Below, in pieces: positions 15,591 to 23,699 of a DNA stretch of 36,989 nucleotides (positions within the stretch are counted from its first letter, which is position 1; each line of letters starts with the position of its first letter). The position numbers and the translations under genes are program-made. Under the pieces are notes generated by a model. The model ran no database searches and was not told the origin of the DNA. It was given only the letters and a program-made list of their open reading frames with translations. Source of the stretch: Profundicola sp964553105 (GTDB lineage Bacteria; Bacteroidota; Bacteroidia; Flavobacteriales; Weeksellaceae); assembly GCA_964553105.1 (NCBI GenBank), contig CAZKJO010000022.1, positions 1-36,989 on the forward strand, written 5' to 3'.

Positions 15591-17389
15591 GTTTAATTAG
15601 TCCCAATGAAATTTTTGAGAATACGGGCTTAAAGAAGTTTAGCTTTTTAGGTAAAGCCATGAGCTATGGTTTGCATAATCTATTAGGGTTAAATGACTTA
15701 AATGCTCTGTATGCACGTAATCAATCTTATGAATCACCAGAATTTGAAGCTAAAATATTAGAAGATTTAGGCATTCAATATGATGTAAATGAGGATGATT
15801 TAAATCGTATTCCCAAAACTGGACCTTTCATTATAGTGGCCAATCATCCACTTGGAGGTTTAGATGGAATTATCATGCTGAAGATTATTTCAGAACTTCG
15901 ACCTGACTTTAAAATCATCGCCAATTTTATGTTACATAGAATTGATCCCTTAAAGCCACGTATTTTTCCTGTTAATCCATTCGAAACCCGAAAAGAAATT
16001 AAAAATAGTCTATTAGGAATGAAAAATGCCTATAAACATGTCAAGAATGGACATCCATTAGGTGTATTTCCTGCTGGAGAAGTTTCTCAAAGAGATCAAG
16101 AAAATTATATCACCGACAGAGAATGGCAAGAGCCTATTCTTAAGATGATTCAAAAAGCTGAAGTTCCGATAGTTCCTATATATTTTAAAGCTAGAAATAG
16201 CGAATGGTTTTATAGAATTGGTAAATTACACCCTGATTTACAAACTTCTATGTTAGTTAGAGAACTATTGAGAACAAGGTTAAAACCTATTAAACTACGT
16301 ATTGGAAAGCCTATTTCTGTAAAGGATTTAAAGGAGTTTGAAAACACAAAAGAATTAGCAGAGTTCCTTAGAAGAAAGACTTATGTTTTAGATGCAACAT
16401 ATGATTCTCCTAAATCTATACCGCTAACCCTTGTTAAGAGTATTCCTAATCGAATGAAACGCGCTAGGAAAATCATCTCAGAAACACCTCTTCATCTTAT
16501 CGAAAAGGACATTGAGAATATGCGCGAAACCGATCATCATTTGTTTACAAACAATGATTATGAGGTTTATTTTGCGCCTTATAAAAAGATTCCAAATGTG
16601 ATGCGCGAAATCGGAAGGTTACGCGAGATTACCTTTAGAGCGGTGGGAGAAGGAACAGGTAAATCTACCGACACCGATAAATATGATCAATATTATCGTC
16701 ATCTATTGCTTTGGGATCACAAGAATAAAAAGCTTGCAGGTGCGTATAGAATGGGCCTGGGAAAGGAGATTTATCAAAAATATGGCATTAAAGGATTCTA
16801 TGTCAATGAATTATTCACTTTTGAAAAAGAAATCCAACCTTTTTTCTCACGCTGTATAGAAATGGGAAGAGCTTTTGTGACCAAAGAATATCAACAAAAG
16901 CCTTGGCCACTTTTCTTGTTATGGCGAGGGATTATTCATGTTTCCTTGAGAAATCCAGAGCATAAATACATTGTAGGCGGTGTTAGTATCAGCAACCAAT
17001 TTAGTAACTTTAGTAAGGTTTTGATGATTGAGTTTATGCGATCTCACTATTATGATCCGTATGTGGCGCAATTTATCCGTGCGAAAAAGGAATTTAAACC
17101 TAAAATTAAGGATTTAGACAAAGAGTTTATTTTTGATGAAGCTAAAGCAGACTTAAACAAGTTCGATAAGCTGATTGAGGAATTAGAACCTAATGCTTTA
17201 CGATTGCCAGTTTTAATTAAAAAGTATATTAAACAGAATGCAAAATTAATTGGATTCAATGTTGATCCTAAATTCAATGATGCTATCGATGGATTGATGT
17301 ACATTAGAATTAGTGATATTCCAGAAGGTACAATTAAACCTGTGATGGATGAATTGGAGCAAGAAATTAAAACAAAACTTAAGTCTTAA
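15587..17389 (+). CDS. olsF: Bifunctional acyltransferase, OlsF-type (aminolipid synthesis)
   Basis: A 600-residue fusion. The N-terminal part (about 60-270) is a PlsC-like O-acyltransferase with NHPLGGLDG (H87, D93) and the FPAGE block; the C-terminal part (about 320-530) is a GNAT-like N-acyltransferase of the OlsB/hemolysin type (IGRLREITFRAVGEGTGKST, YVNELFTFEK). In OlsF proteins the C-terminal half attaches a 3-hydroxy fatty acid to the amino group of ornithine (or a related amino acid) and the N-terminal half adds the second acyl chain, giving phosphate-free aminolipids. Whether the amino acid here is ornithine, glycine or another is open. It overlaps lysC by 4 bases and converges with maf, whose end overlaps by 4 bases. 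Confidence 0.85.
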   Translation: MSLISPNEIFENTGLKKFSFLGKAMSYGLHNLLGLNDLNALYARNQSYESPEFEAKILEDLGIQYDVNEDDLNRIPKTGPFIIVANHPLGGLDGIIMLKIISELRPDFKIIANFMLHRIDPLKPRIFPVNPFETRKEIKNSLLGMKNAYKHVKNGHPLGVFPAGEVSQRDQENYITDREWQEPILKMIQKAEVPIVPIYFKARNSEWFYRIGKLHPDLQTSMLVRELLRTRLKPIKLRIGKPISVKDLKEFENTKELAEFLRRKTYVLDATYDSPKSIPLTLVKSIPNRMKRARKIISETPLHLIEKDIENMRETDHHLFTNNDYEVYFAPYKKIPNVMREIGRLREITFRAVGEGTGKSTDTDKYDQYYRHLLLWDHKNKKLAGAYRMGLGKEIYQKYGIKGFYVNELFTFEKEIQPFFSRCIEMGRAFVTKEYQQKPWPLFLLWRGIIHVSLRNPEHKYIVGGVSISNQFSNFSKVLMIEFMRSHYYDPYVAQFIRAKKEFKPKIKDLDKEFIFDEAKADLNKFDKLIEELEPNALRLPVLIKKYIKQNAKLIGFNVDPKFNDAIDGLMYIRISDIPEGTIKPVMDELEQEIKTKLKS

Positions 17390-17964
17390 AAATCCTTCAA
17401 AGCCTTATAAACTTTTTGTACAGGAAGTCCCATTACATTAAAATATGAGCCTTCTATTTTGGTGATTCCTATATAGCCAATCCACTCTTGTATCCCATAA
17501 CTACCGGCTTTATCATATGGCTGGTAGGTATCAACATAATATTCGATTTCTTGCTGATCGAGCTCACCAAAAGTGACTCGGGTTATATCACTTAATACTA
17601 ATTCTTTGTGAGTTGAAAAAATTCCGACGGATGTAATAACTTCATGGGTATTTCCAGATAAAGTTTGAAGCATTTCTATAGCTTCTTCGCGACTCTTTGG
17701 TTTCTCAAAAGCCTTATTTTCATACCATACAATGGTGTCAGAAGTAATCAAAATCTGATTTTTGTGCCAGTTTTGGTAAGCTTGTTTCTTTTTATGGCAA
17801 AGAAACTCGGTTATTTCATGCTTTTTAAGCTCTTCTGAATAACTTTCATCGACCTCTAGGCTAATTACTATAAAATCCAAGTCAAGACGCTCTAAGAGCT
17901 CTTTTCGCCTTGGAGATTTAGAGGCTAAAATAATTTGATTGTTCTTAAACTTATTTTTTAACAT
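17386..17964 (-). CDS. maf: Maf-family nucleoside triphosphate pyrophosphatase
   Basis: A 192-residue protein of normal Maf length. The signature ILASKSPRRKELLERL (12-27) and SDTIVW near residue 68 (phosphate and metal binding) are clear, as is KAGSYGIQEW near 151-160. Maf enzymes hydrolyse dTTP/UTP or modified nucleotides and act in house-cleaning and septum control. The gene is convergent with olsF, the two stops overlapping by 4 bases with no room for a terminator. ATG 17964 starts MLKNKFKNN, slightly longer than in many relatives. Confidence 0.93.
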   Translation of the reverse strand: MLKNKFKNNQIILASKSPRRKELLERLDLDFIVISLEVDESYSEELKKHEITEFLCHKKKQAYQNWHKNQILITSDTIVWYENKAFEKPKSREEAIEMLQTLSGNTHEVITSVGIFSTHKELVLSDITRVTFGELDQQEIEYYVDTYQPYDKAGSYGIQEWIGYIGITKIEGSYFNVMGLPVQKVYKALKDF

Positions 17965-18017
17965 AGAAATTAGCTGACTTAAAAATTACTATTGGCATAC
18001 AGTTTGAATAATTTAAA

Positions 18018-18100
18018 ACGAATGCAAACACTAAATTGTATTCGTCCTCATGTGTTAGAATTTACAACCCCATCGCGCGTCGATGGGGTTGTTTACTTTT
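18018..18100 (+). ncRNA. Candidate small RNA (two hairpins, intrinsic terminator), or 26-codon peptide
   Basis: Between the divergent maf and the end of folB stands an isolated structured stretch. Hairpin 1 (18018-18045) pairs ACGAATGCAA with TTGTATTCGT (one G-U pair, 8-base loop). Hairpin 2 (18064-18092) pairs ACAACCCCATCG with CGATGGGGTTGT perfectly around CGCGT and runs into TTACTTTT, a plus-strand terminator. No plus-strand gene precedes it. Within it ATG 18022 opens 26 codons ending at 18102, so a short peptide or leader is an alternative. No known RNA family is recognised. Confidence 0.4.
18064..18100 (+). terminator. GC-rich terminator hairpin between maf and folB
   Basis: A 12-bp perfect stem (ACAACCCCATCG/CGATGGGGTTGT) with loop CGCGT and a T-rich plus-strand tail. 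On the minus strand the tail (AAATTC) is poor, so it serves plus-strand transcription better than folB. Confidence 0.65.
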
Positions 18101-18119
18101 AAATATTATTATTATTGAA

Positions 18120-18476
18120 TTAATAAGTTTGATTAAAAATCACACTTACTTTCTCCACATTTCCGCCCATTGGAGGGTTGATTTTAGAGATTTTAACCTC
18201 AGCAAACTTAACTTGTGCTATCTCCTCTCCTATTCTATTTAAAATTTTAACAGCTACGGTTTCTAAGAGTTTCGCACGAATATTCATTTCCGTGTGTACG
18301 ATTTGATTCAAGTGTACATAGTCTACAGTATCATCTAAATCGTCTGTATCAGCTGATTTCATTAGATCTGCATGAATTTCTAAACTCACACTATACTCAG
18401 AACCAATCTTTCCTTCCTCGTCCATACAACCATGATTGGTGTAAATTTGGATGTTCTCAATTATAATCTTTTGCAT
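18120..18476 (-). CDS. folB: Dihydroneopterin aldolase
   Basis: A 118-residue protein of normal FolB length. It begins with MQKIIIENIQIYTNHGC and has E-E-G-K-I-G-S-E-Y-S-V (acidic pair of the pterin site), DYVHLNQIV (the catalytic region near residue 52), LLETVAVKI (the Glu that binds pterin, around 71-79) and the closing KINPPMGGNVEKVSV. It cleaves 7,8-dihydroneopterin to 6-hydroxymethyl-7,8-dihydropterin in folate synthesis. ATG 18476 is chosen; an in-frame extension upstream is non-homologous and would run into the tRNA-Phe promoter region. Transcribed away from tRNA-Phe. Confidence 0.92.
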   Translation of the reverse strand: MQKIIIENIQIYTNHGCMDEEGKIGSEYSVSLEIHADLMKSADTDDLDDTVDYVHLNQIVHTEMNIRAKLLETVAVKILNRIGEEIAQVKFAEVKISKINPPMGGNVEKVSVIFNQTY

Positions 18477-18492
18477 TTTTTTTGATTTTTGT

Positions 18493-18522
18493 TTTGTTGA
18501 TATAAAATAAGTGTTATATTTG
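18493..18522 (+). promoter_or_regulatory. Promoter of tRNA-Phe
   Basis: TTTG at 18493-18496 and TATATTTG at 18515-18522, spaced 18 bases, match the Bacteroidota -33/-7 promoter (TTTG, TAnnTTTG). The start of transcription would fall a few bases before the tRNA at 18540. Confidence 0.7.
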
Positions 18523-18539
18523 CATTCCAATTTTAGAGC

Positions 18540-18612
18540 GGTACCTTAGCTCAGTTGGTAGAGCAAAGGACTGAAAATCCTTGTGTCCCTGGTTCGATTC
18601 CTGGAGGTACCA
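18540..18612 (+). tRNA. tRNA-Phe (anticodon GAA)
   Basis: 73 bases fold into a complete cloverleaf. The acceptor GGTACCT pairs with AGGTACC, with discriminator A; D-arm GCTCAGTTGGTAGAGC; anticodon stem AAGGA/TCCTT with loop CTGAAAA, giving anticodon GAA; T-arm GGTTCGATTCC. The 3' CCA is not encoded, so it is added enzymatically. Single tRNA gene with its own promoter and terminator. Confidence 0.97.
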
Positions 18613-18617
18613 CATAG

Positions 18618-18645
18618 AAAGCCCATACATTGTATGGGCTTTTCT
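18618..18645 (+). terminator. Terminator of tRNA-Phe
   Basis: AAAGCCCATAC pairs with GTATGGGCTTT (11 bp, 3-base loop ATT) and continues in TTCTATTT, starting 6 bases after the tRNA. Confidence 0.9.
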
Positions 18646-18694
18646 ATTTGCTTTAAACTTTTTCTACTTACACACATTTATATTTTTAGCACAT

Positions 18695-18735
18695 AAAAAA
18701 CACCGAATCTCTTGTTTAAAAAGAAATTCGGTGCT
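18695..18735 (-). terminator. Terminator of the small membrane protein / MarC genes
   Basis: On the minus strand CACCGAAT pairs with ATTCGGTG around a 17-base loop and is followed by TTTTTT. It begins just after the stop at 18742. Confidence 0.75.
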
Positions 18736-18741
18736 TTAATT

Positions 18742-18945
18742 TTAATTTTTTTCTAAATTTTCCTTTAGTGTTTGATATCTAAGGAAAATCGCGCTCAATA
18801 GCAATCCACAGACCGATGCGGCGATGGTCATCCATTGATAGTTGTTAATTTCAGACCAGAGTGGATGTTCAAAATCTAAGTTATAAACACTAATCACTAT
18901 AGCGGCTACAAATACTAATATTAATATATAAAATAAGGTTTTCAT
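18742..18945 (-). CDS. Small two-helix membrane protein of unknown function
   Basis: A 67-residue protein: helix 1 (about 3-21, LFYILILVFVAAIVISVYN), a short loop with Trp residues (HPLWSEINNYQW), helix 2 (about 40-58) and a charged tail. Similar small LapA-like or unclassified membrane proteins are common; no family is firmly recognised. It lies 34 bases downstream of marC on the same strand and in front of a good minus-strand terminator, which supports a real gene read as the last of a short unit. Confidence 0.65.
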   Translation of the reverse strand: MKTLFYILILVFVAAIVISVYNLDFEHPLWSEINNYQWMTIAASVCGLLLSAIFLRYQTLKENLEKN

Positions 18946-18979
18946 AATTCAAAGATAATTATTTGATTGAAACTATATT

Positions 18980-19615
18980 CTACAAAATGTTAATTAAAAG
19001 ATTTAAGTTGGCTGAGAATAACTTAATAGCGATGGCTAACAAGATGATACCAAATACTTTTTTAAGTACGTTTAAAACGCCCGGAGATAGTATTTTCTCT
19101 AATTTGTCAGCAAACTTCAATACCAAGTAAACCACTATCATATTTAAAATGATGGCTACGATAATATTTTCTACTCTGAACTCCGCACGAATAGAAAGTA
19201 CAGTCGTTAAAGAACCTGCTCCTGCCACTAATGGAAAGGCAATCGGAACAATTGATACCGTTTTTGGTTCTTCTATTTTATGAATCTCAATACCTAAAAT
19301 CATTTCAATGGCTAAGAAAAATAAAACCAAAGCACCTGCTACAGCGAACGAATAAACATCTATTCCTAATAAGCTAAGCATGCGCTCTCCAACGAATAAA
19401 AAGGCGATCAACAAAACCCCAGCAACCAAGGAGGCCTTTTCTGATTGTATGGTTCCGGCTCTGTGGCGCAAACTTACAATCAAAGGTATGCTACCTACAA
19501 TATCAATAACCGCAAATAAAACTAAAAAAGCAGATAAAATTTGCTCGAAATCGAAATTGGGTGACCAACTACCAGCGGCGGGAGATACTAACGGAAGTAG
19601 ATTAAATAGATTCAT
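18980..19615 (-). CDS. MarC-family integral membrane protein
   Basis: A 211-residue protein with six predicted helices in the MarC arrangement, including the blocks FLVLFAVIDIVGSIPLIVSL (about 28-47) and FPLVAGAGSLTTVLSI (about 125-140; the PLVAGPG-type motif of the family). MarC proteins were once linked to multiple antibiotic resistance, but this is not supported and their function is unknown. ATG 19615 is chosen; an upstream in-frame TTG at 19648 would add a charged leader that the family lacks. BatD ends 72 bases upstream with no clear terminator between. Confidence 0.88.
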   Translation of the reverse strand: MNLFNLLPLVSPAAGSWSPNFDFEQILSAFLVLFAVIDIVGSIPLIVSLRHRAGTIQSEKASLVAGVLLIAFLFVGERMLSLLGIDVYSFAVAGALVLFFLAIEMILGIEIHKIEEPKTVSIVPIAFPLVAGAGSLTTVLSIRAEFRVENIIVAIILNMIVVYLVLKFADKLEKILSPGVLNVLKKVFGIILLAIAIKLFSANLNLLINIL

Positions 19616-19686
19616 GAAATTTATTTTTTTCTCAATTAAGGCGCGCAAAATTAAGAATAATTAAATCTTAAACCACACTAACTTTA

Positions 19687-21453
19687 TTATTTTAATGATT
19701 CCTTTACCAAATCCTCTATCACAACGTATTTTACTTCTAAATCAAGACCATTTGTTGCCATTCCATAGGACATAGATTGAATATCATTATAAAATTTCTC
19801 CCAGCGAGATGCATAGTCGTTCGAAACTTGACTTGAAAGTATATTCTTAGCCTCGATTACATCATACAATTTTGGTTCACCAGCCTTTATAACTACAATA
19901 TCATTTAAAATTTCATTGGCTTTTCTCAAGAATGATTCCTTATCATGACTTTGTTGAGCCAATTTTAAATCTTTTAAATCAGTTTTAAGCTTAGATTTTA
20001 GATTTATTGAATTAATTGCTGCATCCTTTATTAGGTCTTCTTTGTCATCTTTAGGCTTTCTAAACGCGAAAAACCATACTAAGCCTGCAATCAATGGGAG
20101 AGCTAGACCAGCATACCACCAACTATTAGAACCAGAAGATTCTTGCTTATCGACACTTAAATCATTTTTAGGCTTCTTAAAAATTTTACTAATTTCTGCA
20201 GGAATTTCTGGCAAAATACTTTTCTCTGAATTAGTCGAGTCTTGTTGGATAGAGTCCGCCTTAGCTATTTCGATATTGGATAGAGCTTCTTGTTTAGTTT
20301 CACCGATTACCTGTAGCTCTTGGGCATCCGAAGTAATGGTGATATATTTTTCTGTTTTGGGATTGAAGTAACAAAACTTGATTTCAGGAATATTAAAAAC
20401 GCCTCCATATTGGGGTACTATAACATAACGATCTACAATCTTTCCCTTTTCACCGGATGAGGTTGTCTGAAAAGAATTTCTCGTTTTAGATGGATATACC
20501 TCTAAATCTTTAGGTGCATCAATTTTGGGTAAAATAATACTAGAAAAATTACCTTCACCAATTAATTCAATTTCGTAATTTACTGATTCTTTGGTATTCA
20601 CATCATTTTTATCTAAATGCGAAATTAATCTAAAATCACCCACAGCTCCTTTAAAAATAGATGGTGCATTGGCTGGAAAATCTACCACATTTATGGATCT
20701 ATGATTGCTCCTTACTTGTACCACTCGCTCATCGAACATATCAATTGGGATAGCAACTCGAAGTGCAAAAGCGGGAATCACCAACTCTCCCGTACTTTTA
20801 GGTGTTAATTGATATTCGGCTATACTCTCGGAGATATAAACTTGATTATTAATCATTTCCTGCTCAAAATCTCGATCCTTGTTTTTAGAGACTTCCCTTA
20901 CTTGAAAATCAGACATGCCTGGAACCTCCAAATCAGATCTACGTCTTAATGCATCAAAAGATTTAGCATATAATTTAATTTCTGCATTAATATGTTCATT
21001 TGGATAAACCTTGTTTTTGTCTAGAATTACCTCCATAAAAACAAGTTGACTATCCTGAACTTTTGTTTTGGGAGCAGCTTCGGAAATATTAAAAGTAACT
21101 GAATTAGATTGATACTTTTTACCGTCTACCACAACATAACCACCGCCAACTGTATACTTTCCTTTCTTTTGCGGAACTAGAATTACCGTTTCCATAAATT
21201 GCTTGGTCATTCTACCATTGGTATAACTAAAGTTTTGACCAACATTACGTCCAATCATTTGAAAACCAGAAAAGCTTGGAAATGTTACTTGTTCGAAATC
21301 TAAATCCTGACTGGTTGTAATAATAAAACTCAGCTGAATTCTTTCTCCTACACGAGCAGAGGTTTTATCTGGAACGGCCTTAAAGGAAATCTGAGCCGAG
21401 ACAAAAGTCCCCGCCAACAAAATCAATAAAAATATATTTTTATTTAATTGCAT
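19687..21453 (-). CDS. batD: BatD, aerotolerance operon protein
   Basis: A 588-residue protein. Signal peptide (1-20, cut after VSA-Q), a large periplasmic region of repeated beta-sandwich domains (about 21-420; opening SFKAVPDKTSARVGERIQL is typical of BatD), a Ser-rich linker, one membrane helix (about 447-465, YAGLALPLIAGLVWFF) and a cytoplasmic helical tail. BatD is the surface-scaffold-like subunit of the Bat system, which in other Bacteroidota and spirochaetes helps cells withstand oxygen or envelope stress; its mechanism is unclear. Last gene of the operon, 3 bases after the preceding one. Confidence 0.9.
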   Translation of the reverse strand: MQLNKNIFLLILLAGTFVSAQISFKAVPDKTSARVGERIQLSFIITTSQDLDFEQVTFPSFSGFQMIGRNVGQNFSYTNGRMTKQFMETVILVPQKKGKYTVGGGYVVVDGKKYQSNSVTFNISEAAPKTKVQDSQLVFMEVILDKNKVYPNEHINAEIKLYAKSFDALRRRSDLEVPGMSDFQVREVSKNKDRDFEQEMINNQVYISESIAEYQLTPKSTGELVIPAFALRVAIPIDMFDERVVQVRSNHRSINVVDFPANAPSIFKGAVGDFRLISHLDKNDVNTKESVNYEIELIGEGNFSSIILPKIDAPKDLEVYPSKTRNSFQTTSSGEKGKIVDRYVIVPQYGGVFNIPEIKFCYFNPKTEKYITITSDAQELQVIGETKQEALSNIEIAKADSIQQDSTNSEKSILPEIPAEISKIFKKPKNDLSVDKQESSGSNSWWYAGLALPLIAGLVWFFAFRKPKDDKEDLIKDAAINSINLKSKLKTDLKDLKLAQQSHDKESFLRKANEILNDIVVIKAGEPKLYDVIEAKNILSSQVSNDYASRWEKFYNDIQSMSYGMATNGLDLEVKYVVIEDLVKESLK

Positions 21454-21456
21454 GTA

Positions 21457-21993
21457 TTACCAATCCTTTTGTTTGCGACCCAATTTAGACTTTGAATTAC
21501 CCATCATCAAACGCCTTTGGGTGTCTTGTTCTTGATCTTCTAGCGCTTTCAAAATATTATCATAACGCTCTTTTTGTAGGCGTTCACCTTGATCTTTTAC
21601 ATTTTCAGAAGGTTCCTCTCCATCAGCATTCATAGGATCTTCTTGACTACTTCCTGTGCCATCTTCTCCCCTATTTCTCCCATCATCTTGTGGAGAATCT
21701 TGTTGGCTATTATTTTCTTCTGGGTTTTGTTTAGCATTGTCATCTTCCTCCCTTCCCTCATTGTTTTTGCCTCGCTCCTTGTCGCGTTCTTTTTGCTCCT
21801 CTATCTTTTTCTTAAGCTCTAAAAGCTTTTTGTTGTTAGGATGCGCTTCTAATCCTTGATTCACCTTATCTAGAGCATCTTCGGTTTTATCCTTCAGATA
21901 GTAATTTGCTGAAGGTACAAAAAAATCATCTACATTCTGTCCATAGACAGCCATAGAAGAAAAAATCATCAACAAAATAATTAAGGTTCTCAT
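21457..21993 (-). CDS. BatC-like exported protein with charged low-complexity tail
   Basis: A 178-residue protein. Signal peptide (1-18, VYG-Q), a single TPR-like unit (about 25-65: SANYYLKDKTEDALDKVNQG, then AHPNNKKLLELKKKIEEQ), then an acidic/Asn/Gln-rich tail of about 85 residues and a conserved C-terminus RRLMMGNSKSK. This arrangement matches the second, shorter BatC-type protein of flavobacterial Bat operons. The start overlaps the previous stop by 4 bases. It may bind the vWA subunits in the periplasm; that is inference. Confidence 0.75.
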   Translation of the reverse strand: MRTLIILLMIFSSMAVYGQNVDDFFVPSANYYLKDKTEDALDKVNQGLEAHPNNKKLLELKKKIEEQKERDKERGKNNEGREEDDNAKQNPEENNSQQDSPQDDGRNRGEDGTGSSQEDPMNADGEEPSENVKDQGERLQKERYDNILKALEDQEQDTQRRLMMGNSKSKLGRKQKDW

Positions 21994-22661
21994 TTTAGTT
22001 TAATCGTATCTAGCACAACAATTTCGGTTAATTTGTCAATATAAGATTGATAATGCATTACCGTTGAATCCTTTTGCATAGCTTCTAGCATCAGATTTCT
22101 AGCTGCTTCGAATTTACCTTGTTCAGCCTCGAAATCTGCCTTAGATTTCATTTGCTTTGCGTATTCAGAAGGTTTGGGCAAATCCGGTGGATTTTGTTGT
22201 TTATCTTGATTATTTAGCAATTTCTTTGCCAATACCAAGTTATACCTGGTTTCGTTGTCCTTAGGATTATTTCTTAAAGCATTCTTATAAGCCTCGATAG
22301 CTTTTTTGTATTCATGCTGTTGTAATAAGCTATTTCCCAAGTTATGAAAAGCATTAGCTTTTTCCAGTTTATTTGGACTTGCCTTAGTTGCCTTGTCAAA
22401 GTGTGTGACAGCGTTCTTATAATTCTTTAATTCAAAATAGGCATTTCCTAAGTTAAAATTTGCCTTATAAGATGCAGGAGAAGTAGCTATAACCTTGCTA
22501 TACTCTATTCTCGCCTTGTCAAACTCCTTTTGCAAGTAAAACTTATTGCCCTCAGCAATCCACTCCTTTTCTTCTAATGTTTGAGCATAAGTAAAGGAGC
22601 TAGCTCCACAAAATAAGCTAAGACAAAGCACTATCAAAATTTGACCTAAGCAGAGTTTCAT
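21990..22661 (-). CDS. batC: BatC, TPR-repeat protein of the aerotolerance operon
   Basis: A 223-residue protein with a signal peptide (about 1-26, ending TYAQ) followed by at least three tetratricopeptide repeats (about 35-140: FDKARIEYSKVIATSP, YKNAVTHFDKATKASP, YKKAIEAYKNALRNNP) and a helical C-terminus. ATG 22661 is preferred over GTG 22670, which gives a longer leader without the usual basic start. BatC is periplasmic and thought to organise the Bat complex through its TPRs. It overlaps the next gene by 4 bases and follows batB by 21 bases. Confidence 0.88.
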   Translation of the reverse strand: MKLCLGQILIVLCLSLFCGASSFTYAQTLEEKEWIAEGNKFYLQKEFDKARIEYSKVIATSPASYKANFNLGNAYFELKNYKNAVTHFDKATKASPNKLEKANAFHNLGNSLLQQHEYKKAIEAYKNALRNNPKDNETRYNLVLAKKLLNNQDKQQNPPDLPKPSEYAKQMKSKADFEAEQGKFEAARNLMLEAMQKDSTVMHYQSYIDKLTEIVVLDTIKLK

Positions 22662-22682
22662 ATTCCCCACAAAAATAAGGCT

Positions 22683-23699
22683 TTAAGTGTTAAGAATTCT
22701 TTTATCTGGTGTTAAAGTATAGATAAAGAAAAATAAAATTGAAATTCCCAAAAACCACTGATATTGGTGCTTTTTATTAAATGTAAGTATCTCTTGTTGA
22801 GACTTTTTTTCTAAACTATTAATACCGTTTTGTAACTTTTTAATCGTGGATTCAAGACTTTCTACCTTTATGTAGCTTCCACCAGAAAGTTCGGCGATAT
22901 TCCTCAAATTCTCGCCATGAAATGAAGTTAATACCGTAGATCCATTATCATCTTCTTTATATCCTGCGTCAAAGCCGTCTGTCGTTCGCATAGGAATAGG
23001 AACTGGAACCGATTCTCCGATCCCTAAAGCAAAAATTTCTGTTCTATTTTTCTTAGCATTTGCAATCTGATCTTTTATTCCCTCTTCGTGGTCTTCTCCA
23101 TCCGAAATCAGAATTAGGGCCTTGCTTGTATCTTGTCCTGTCCCTAGAACCTCTAAACTCGTTCTAATTGCAGCCGAAATATTTGTTCCTTGATTCCATA
23201 AGAGATTAGTGTCTAAACCTGCCACAAAGGAATTAATGGCCATATAATCGGATGTTAAAGGTGAAACTGCATAAGCTTCTCCTGCAAAAATGACTAATCC
23301 TACTCTATCTCCTCCTAATGTTTCAACATAATCAATAATGAACTTTTTGGCTTTTTCTAATCTGCTTGGTGCAATATCTTCTGCATTCATGGAATTCGAT
23401 AAATCCAAGGCAAAAACTATATCAATTCCTTCTCGTTTAAGAGTTTGTTCTTCCTCTCCCCAAAGTGGTCCCATTAAAGCAATTACCAAAAATACCAATG
23501 AAAGAAGTAAGAAAATATTTTTAAAATTTAACCAAGAAATGCTTTTTTGGCTAAATACAGCTTCTTGTAAATTTGTATCAGCATACATTGCTCTTACCTC
23601 AGCACGCCATTTGTGTAGACGATACAGCAAAAACATGACGATAAAAACCGCCAGCATAAAAATGATATAATTTGGTTTATCCCAATGACTGCTTATCAT
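22683..23699 (-). CDS. batB: BatB, membrane-anchored von Willebrand factor A protein
   Basis: A 338-residue protein with two N-terminal helices (about 10-27 and 61-79), a vWA domain (about 93-300) and a C-terminal helix (about 314-332). The metal-ion-dependent adhesion site is intact: DLSNS at 99-103, a Thr in DYMAINSF/TNISA region and SDGEDHEEG. The gene overlaps batA by 4 bases. BatA and BatB probably form a hetero-oligomer in the inner membrane with the vWA domains facing the periplasm or cytoplasm; the topology is inferred from the helices only. Confidence 0.92.
   Translation of the reverse strand: MISSHWDKPNYIIFMLAVFIVMFLLYRLHKWRAEVRAMYADTNLQEAVFSQKSISWLNFKNIFLLLSLVFLVIALMGPLWGEEEQTLKREGIDIVFALDLSNSMNAEDIAPSRLEKAKKFIIDYVETLGGDRVGLVIFAGEAYAVSPLTSDYMAINSFVAGLDTNLLWNQGTNISAAIRTSLEVLGTGQDTSKALILISDGEDHEEGIKDQIANAKKNRTEIFALGIGESVPVPIPMRTTDGFDAGYKEDDNGSTVLTSFHGENLRNIAELSGGSYIKVESLESTIKKLQNGINSLEKKSQQEILTFNKKHQYQWFLGISILFFFIYTLTPDKRILNT

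Noticed and set aside
18036..18242. Plus-strand protein of 68 codons opposite folB
   Set aside because: It is antisense to the conserved end of folB and crosses the terminator hairpin; no homology-like pattern.
21589..21859. Ser/Phe-rich plus-strand proteins opposite the BatC-like gene
   Set aside because: They are the antisense reading of the acidic low-complexity tail, not genes.
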